A DNA stretch of 64,000 nt from Thermohahella caldifontis (GTDB taxonomy: Bacteria > Pseudomonadota > Gammaproteobacteria > Pseudomonadales > Oleiphilaceae). A program made the translations under genes and the position numbers. The stretch lies in NCBI RefSeq assembly GCF_041153465.1, contig NZ_CP154858.1, forward strand, positions 3,100,001-3,164,000. The letters are read 5' to 3'. The stretch's first letter is position 1, and each line of letters begins with the position of its first letter. Positions 60,506-64,000 of this stretch are shown piece by piece. The notes beneath the pieces are model-generated. The model was not told the origin of the DNA and did not search any database. It worked only from the letters and a program-made list of their open reading frames with translations.

Positions 60506-61572
60506 GCGTGTGCCTCCAGCGGCAGATAAACCATGAATTCCGTATGTCCCGGGCGGGACTCGCACTCAATCAGCCCACCATGCTGGCCAACGATACTCTG
60601 GGCAATGGACAGTCCCAGGCCCGTGCCCTCGGCACGGCCGCTGACCATGGGATAAAACAGGCTTTCCTGCATGCGCGGGTCAATGCCCGGCCCCGTATCC
60701 ACCACACTGACCTTCAGCACCAGCCGGTGCCGGGCCTGTCCGATCGTGAACTGACGCTGAGGGCGTGTGCGGAAAATGATGCGCCGCTCGGGCAGCTCCG
60801 GTGCCTCCAGCAGGGCCTGCATGGCGTTCCGGGCAAGATTGAGAAAGACCTGAACCAGTTGACTCCGGTCTCCCGGAATTTCCGGCAGGCTGGGATCATA
60901 ATCCCGTACCAGCGTGATCCGCCCGGCAGCCTCGGCCTGAATGAGCTGGATCACCCGCTCAAGCACTTCATGAATGTTCAGCGGTACCCGTTCGGGCAAC
61001 CGGGTCGGACCCAGCATGCGGTCAACCAGGTGTCTCAGTCGGTCAGACTCTTCAATAATGATTCGCGTATAGGCCCGGCTGTCATCATCCGGCAGCACGC
61101 GCTGGAGCAGTTGTGCGGCACCGCGGATGCCTCCAAGCGGATTCTTGATTTCGTGTGCCAGCCCGCGAACCAGCAGCCGGGTGGCCTCCTGCTTGGCCAG
61201 CAGGGCCTCTTCACGGCTGATGCGATCGAGGCGGTCACGTGCGGTAAACTCCATGATCAGGTGTGTATTGAGCGCATCCTGAAGCCGGCTGACACTGAAA
61301 TCGACATGGATGGTGGCTCCGGAGGCCAGTGTCAGGGTGCATTCCCTTTGCGTGAAGGTCTGACCGGTCTCCATGCACTTGAGCAGCACTTCGCGCGTAC
61401 TGTCCTCCAATACCAGGGCAGTTTCCAGTGGCTGATCACAGAGATGGGACGCGCTGGCCTCGAGCAGACTTTCGGCTGCGGGATTGAGGTAGACCGGCTG
61501 AAGCTGCCCATTGAGCACCAGGATGGCGGTCGTCAGGTGTTCGGTCAGTGCTGACACGATCGGTGTGTTCAT
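60502..61572 (-). CDS. ntrB: Nitrogen regulation sensor kinase NtrB
   Basis: This 356-residue cytoplasmic kinase/phosphatase has a PAS domain (about 8-110), a phosphoacceptor H140 (GLAHEIKNPLGGIRGAAQLL) and an ATPase domain with N box NLARNAMQALL, G1 DTGPGID and G2 GRAEGTGLGLSIA. It senses nitrogen status through PII. AGGA is eight bases upstream of the ATG at 61572. A strong NtrC palindrome lies 150 bases upstream, suggesting autoregulation. Confidence 0.95.
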   Translation of the reverse strand: MNTPIVSALTEHLTTAILVLNGQLQPVYLNPAAESLLEASASHLCDQPLETALVLEDSTREVLLKCMETGQTFTQRECTLTLASGATIHVDFSVSRLQDALNTHLIMEFTARDRLDRISREEALLAKQEATRLLVRGLAHEIKNPLGGIRGAAQLLQRVLPDDDSRAYTRIIIEESDRLRHLVDRMLGPTRLPERVPLNIHEVLERVIQLIQAEAAGRITLVRDYDPSLPEIPGDRSQLVQVFLNLARNAMQALLEAPELPERRIIFRTRPQRQFTIGQARHRLVLKVSVVDTGPGIDPRMQESLFYPMVSGRAEGTGLGLSIAQSIVGQHGGLIECESRPGHTEFMVYLPLEAHA

Positions 61573-61722
61573 CCACAATTTCCTGTTTGAGTCAGTCCTG
61601 ATTCAGCAAGAAACGCGCCATCATCTGTGCGTGCGTTGTTGGCGCAACAGGCCCGCGGAGGCGGGCCATGCCGGCTGCCAGGCGGGAGTCAGACACCAGT
61701 TTAGCGCATTCTGATTAATAAA

Positions 61723-61739
61723 CGCACCAAAATGGTGCG
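61723..61739. promoter_or_regulatory. NtrC binding site upstream of ntrB
   Basis: CGCACCAAAATGGTGCG is a perfect palindrome around a 5-base centre and matches the NtrC consensus GCACC-N5-GGTGC. It stands between the DUF4124 stop and ntrB. On the minus strand it includes TTGGTG, which could be a -35 for ntrB. Confidence 0.8.
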
Positions 61740-61745
61740 GCCGGG

Positions 61746-62258
61746 TTATCTGCGAACGCGGGGGCGCTGGATGGTGAAGGTGATGGCGGGGGTGCTCTGG
61801 ATGACCTGTCCGTCACGCATGACGTTCACTTTGAGAGAGTGCGTGCCCCGGTACACATTGTTGAGTACCAGTACGCCACCGCTTGCCGGAACAGGCTGAC
61901 CGTCGAGCACCGCTTGCAAGAAATGGCCCGGTTGAAGAGGAGGGTCCATATCCACCAGGACGGTCACGTTACCGTCACCGGAGAAAAAGGCGCTCTGGTC
62001 TTCCGGGAAGCGGATTTTCAGTGTCTTGTAGGGGAGAGCCGGCGGTTCAGGGGGTGTCTGCCGGGGCCGAGAAGGCACTTCGCTGGCCTTGGGCAGGGAA
62101 ATGATCTGTACAGGGGGCAGTTCGACCTTCTCGGCTCCCTCACGGGGCGAGTCGCTGTATTCCACGTTACCCTGCGGATCCACCCAGCGATAGATTTCTG
62201 CCTGAGCATTCAGGATAGTCAGGCCGAGAGCGATACAAAGCCAAGTCCGTGTTGTCAT
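61746..62258 (-). CDS. DUF4124 domain exported protein
   Basis: This 170-residue exported protein has a signal peptide (1-20, ILNAQA-EIYRWVD) followed by the DUF4124 motif (EIYRWVDPQGNVEYSDSP), a Pro-rich linker (about 45-75) and a strand-rich C-terminal domain (FFSGDGNVTVLVDMDPPLQPGHFLQAVLDGQPV...), like a fibronectin/Ig-type fold. The role is unknown. A gene of this type between glnA and ntrB is common in pseudomonads and relatives. It has the glnA terminator upstream, so it is probably transcribed separately. Confidence 0.85.
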   Translation of the reverse strand: MTTRTWLCIALGLTILNAQAEIYRWVDPQGNVEYSDSPREGAEKVELPPVQIISLPKASEVPSRPRQTPPEPPALPYKTLKIRFPEDQSAFFSGDGNVTVLVDMDPPLQPGHFLQAVLDGQPVPASGGVLVLNNVYRGTHSLKVNVMRDGQVIQSTPAITFTIQRPRVRR

Positions 62259-62298
62259 GGTGTCCTCCTGTACTCATCAATGTACCAGAACCGCGGAC

Positions 62299-62334
62299 AA
62301 AAAAAACCCCGGCAATGCACGGGCATGCCGGGGT
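62299..62334 (-). terminator. Intrinsic terminator of glnA
   Basis: On the minus strand, stem ACCCCGGCA and TGCCGGGGT is followed directly by TTTTTTTT, 19 bases after the glnA stop. Confidence 0.9.
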
Positions 62335-62353
62335 CCTCTGTCCCGGAAGGGGA

Positions 62354-63763
62354 TCAGATGGAGTAGTACATGTCGAACTCGACCGGGTGGGTGGTCATGT
62401 TCAGACGCTCCACCTCGCCACGCTTCAGGTCAATGTAACCCTGAATCATGTCTTCGGTGAATACACCGCCACGGGTCAGGAACTCGTGGTCGCGCTCCAG
62501 ATAATCCAGCGCCTGCTCCAGAGAGCTGCACACGGTCGGAATGCCTTTGGCCTCTTCCGGCGGCAGATCATACAGATCCTTGTCCATGGCATCGCCCGGA
62601 TGGATCTTGTTCTGGATACCGTCAAGGCCGGCCATCAGCATGGCGGCGAAAGCCAGGTACGGGTTGGCTGTCGGATCCGGGAAGCGAACCTCGATGCGGC
62701 GTGCCTTCGGATTGGTCACAAACGGAATCCGGATGGAAGCCGAGCGGTTGCGGGCAGAGTAGGCCAGCATGACCGGCGCTTCGAAGCCCGGCACCAGGCG
62801 CTTGTAGGAGTTGGTGGAAGCGTTGGTGAACGCGTTCAGTGTCCGGGCATGCTTGATGATGCCGCCGATGTAGTACAATGCTTCGTCGCTCAGGCCGGCA
62901 TAGCCATCACCGGCAAAGATGTTCTTGCCGTCCTTGCTGAGAGACTGGTGGCAGTGCATGCCGCTGCCGTTGTCACCCACCACGGGTTTCGGCATGAAGG
63001 TGGCCGTCTTGCCATAGGCATGAGCCACGTTGTGTACGCAGTACTTGAGAATCTGAACTTCGTCAGCCTTTTTCACCAGTGTGTTGGCGCCAACACCAAT
63101 TTCGCACTGACCCGCGGTGCCAACCTCGTGGTGGTGGACTTCAATCTCCAGGCCCATGGCTTCCATGGCGGCGCACATGGCGGCACGAAGATCGTGGAGT
63201 GAATCCACCGGCGGTACCGGGAAATAGCCGCCCTTGACACCCGGACGGTGACCGATGTTGTTACGGTCGAAATCTTCGCCGGATACCCATGCGGCTTCCT
63301 CGGAGAAAACTTCGTAGAAGGAGCCCTTCATGTCCGTGTTCCACTTGACGCTGTCAAATACGAAGAACTCGGGCTCCGGGCCAAACAGTACCGTGTCTGC
63401 AATACCCGTGGATTTCAGGTACTCTTCCGCACGTGCTGCAACAGAGCGGGGATCGCGCTCGTAGCCCTGCATGGTCGTGGGCTCGACGATGGAGCAACGC
63501 AGGTTCAGCGTTGTGTCTTCCGTAAACGGATCAATGACGGCTGTTTCATCGTCCGGCATCAGGATCATGTCGGATTCATTGATGCCCTTCCAGCCCGCAA
63601 TGGAAGAGCCATCGAACATCTTGCCTTCCTCAAAGAAGCCCTCTTTGGTGGCTTCTGCGGCAGGAATGGTGACGTGTTGTTCTTTCCCGCGCGAGTCGGT
63701 AAAGCGCAGGTCAACCCATTTGACGTCGTGTTCTTTGATCAGGTTCAGAGTTTTCTCTGACAT
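62354..63763 (-). CDS. glnA: Glutamine synthetase, type I
   Basis: This 469-residue GlnA forms glutamine from glutamate, ammonia and ATP. The length matches the adenylylated GSI-beta enzyme. MFDGSSIAGWKGINESDM, GHRPGVKGGYFPVPPVDS, FMPKPVVGDNGSGMHCHQS and the adenylylation loop KDLYDLPPEE are visible. The ATG at 63763 gives the standard start MSEKTLNLIKEHDVKWVDLRF-like N-terminus. It is controlled by a sigma-54 promoter and an NtrC site upstream, closing a loop with ntrBC. Confidence 0.97.
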   Translation of the reverse strand: MSEKTLNLIKEHDVKWVDLRFTDSRGKEQHVTIPAAEATKEGFFEEGKMFDGSSIAGWKGINESDMILMPDDETAVIDPFTEDTTLNLRCSIVEPTTMQGYERDPRSVAARAEEYLKSTGIADTVLFGPEPEFFVFDSVKWNTDMKGSFYEVFSEEAAWVSGEDFDRNNIGHRPGVKGGYFPVPPVDSLHDLRAAMCAAMEAMGLEIEVHHHEVGTAGQCEIGVGANTLVKKADEVQILKYCVHNVAHAYGKTATFMPKPVVGDNGSGMHCHQSLSKDGKNIFAGDGYAGLSDEALYYIGGIIKHARTLNAFTNASTNSYKRLVPGFEAPVMLAYSARNRSASIRIPFVTNPKARRIEVRFPDPTANPYLAFAAMLMAGLDGIQNKIHPGDAMDKDLYDLPPEEAKGIPTVCSSLEQALDYLERDHEFLTRGGVFTEDMIQGYIDLKRGEVERLNMTTHPVEFDMYYSI

Positions 63764-63882
63764 TCCGGTTACTCCGTTTTGTAGCATTGATGTTGTGATG
63801 TTCCGGGCGCTGCGATCCGGAAAAGTCCTTACGGGCGAAAGCGTATCAGAACTGCCCGAAAAGTGCTCTGGTTTTTTGAGAA

Positions 63883-63898
63883 AGCAAGGACGATGCCA
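63883..63898 (-). promoter_or_regulatory. Sigma-54 promoter of glnA
   Basis: On the minus strand TGGCATCGTCCTTGCT carries GG and GC ten bases apart and matches TGGCAC-N5-TTGCT except for one base. The predicted start near 63873 leaves a leader of about 110 bases. Confidence 0.8.
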
Positions 63899-63963
63899 TA
63901 TTGCATGGCTTGTCCAAGTTGCTGATTCATATGAGAAGAGGCTGTTCGGTGAAATCAGCGTGC

Positions 63964-63978
63964 GCACCAAAATGGGGC
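63964..63978. promoter_or_regulatory. NtrC enhancer site upstream of glnA
   Basis: GCACCAAAATGGGGC matches the NtrC consensus with one mismatch and shares its left arm and centre with the site at 61723. It is centred about 100 bases upstream of the predicted sigma-54 start, the usual enhancer distance. Confidence 0.75.
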
Positions 63979-64000
63979 GTGAAGCGTATCGGTAGAGTGT

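Noticed and set aside
61650..61667. GGCCCGC-GGAG-GCGGGCC hairpin in the ntrB leader as a terminator
   Set aside because: No T tract follows on either strand and it lies within the presumed ntrB leader; it may be a leader structure but not a supported terminator.
1..64000. CRISPR arrays, tRNA or rRNA genes, prophage or plasmid functions
   Set aside because: I saw no regularly spaced repeats, no tRNA-like cloverleaf sequence and no phage or conjugation genes; the single insertion sequence is the only mobile element supported.

Overview
The window is chromosomal DNA from a GC-rich gammaproteobacterium. Conserved neighbourhoods show this: nudF-yqiB-cpdA-yqiA, coaD-ferredoxin, engB facing cytochrome c4 then dsbA, rpmB-rpmG, coaBC-dut-algC-argB, and glnA-(DUF4124)-ntrB-ntrC. 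The split glycine decarboxylase (gcvPA/gcvPB), PilZ-DUF1631 proteins and a vibrio-type PLP aspartate decarboxylase fit a Chromatiales/Ectothiorhodospiraceae- or Pseudomonadales-like relative, but I cannot name a genus. Coding density is very high. No gene-free stretch exceeds 300 bases, and I saw no tRNA, rRNA or CRISPR array.

Layout. 1-2.2 kb: end of nudF, then yqiB, cpdA, yqiA. 2.3-6.6 kb: glycine cleavage operon gcvT-gcvH-gcvPA-gcvPB. 6.7-12.5 kb: HDOD protein, an orphan small protein, an Mpo1-like membrane protein, a divergent lrp/ald pair, panP and a SurA-N-like membrane protein. 12.6-19.4 kb: tetR with an AidB-like acyl-CoA dehydrogenase, a 1257-residue PilZ-DUF1631-GGDEF-EAL protein and a second tetR. 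19.5-26.9 kb: a DUF3592-like membrane protein, a VTT-FAD oxidoreductase fusion, hemB, ppk and an AI-2E-family permease. 27.0-31.7 kb: a sensor diguanylate cyclase split by an IS1202-type insertion sequence, followed by a beta-barrel protein and a small PstS-like protein. 31.8-34.7 kb: a coiled-coil membrane protein, a degenerate gamma-glutamyltranspeptidase-like lipoprotein, ferredoxin and coaD. 34.7-39.3 kb: an alcohol/aldehyde oxidation operon (aldehyde dehydrogenase, Tat-exported small subunit, GMC oxidoreductase) divergent from a frameshifted tetR. 39.2-45.4 kb: engB, cytochrome c4, dsbA, an EEP-family nuclease, rpmG, rpmB, frameshifted radC, coaBC, dut. 45.4-55.0 kb: algC with a sensor-like N-terminus, argB, a diguanylate cyclase, a membrane protein, argE, argA and a zinc peptidase lipoprotein. 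55.1-59.0 kb: a second PilZ-DUF1631-GGDEF-EAL gene, broken in its GGDEF motif. 59.1-64.0 kb: ntrC, ntrB, a DUF4124 protein and glnA with a sigma-54 promoter and NtrC sites.

Themes. Cyclic-di-GMP genes are dense: two PilZ-GGDEF-EAL paralogues whose domains have decayed in complementary ways, one intact diguanylate cyclase and one IS-interrupted cyclase. Four genes are off-frame by one or two bases in short repeats. These are a G6 in a GGDEF motif, a G6 in the Tat-exported subunit, a C/G run in radC and a GA repeat in tetR. They are either real decay, slippage variation or assembly errors, and the raw reads would decide. The most self-contained regulatory story is the frameshifted TetR repressor next to two near-identical operators overlapping both divergent promoters of the alcohol/aldehyde oxidation operon.
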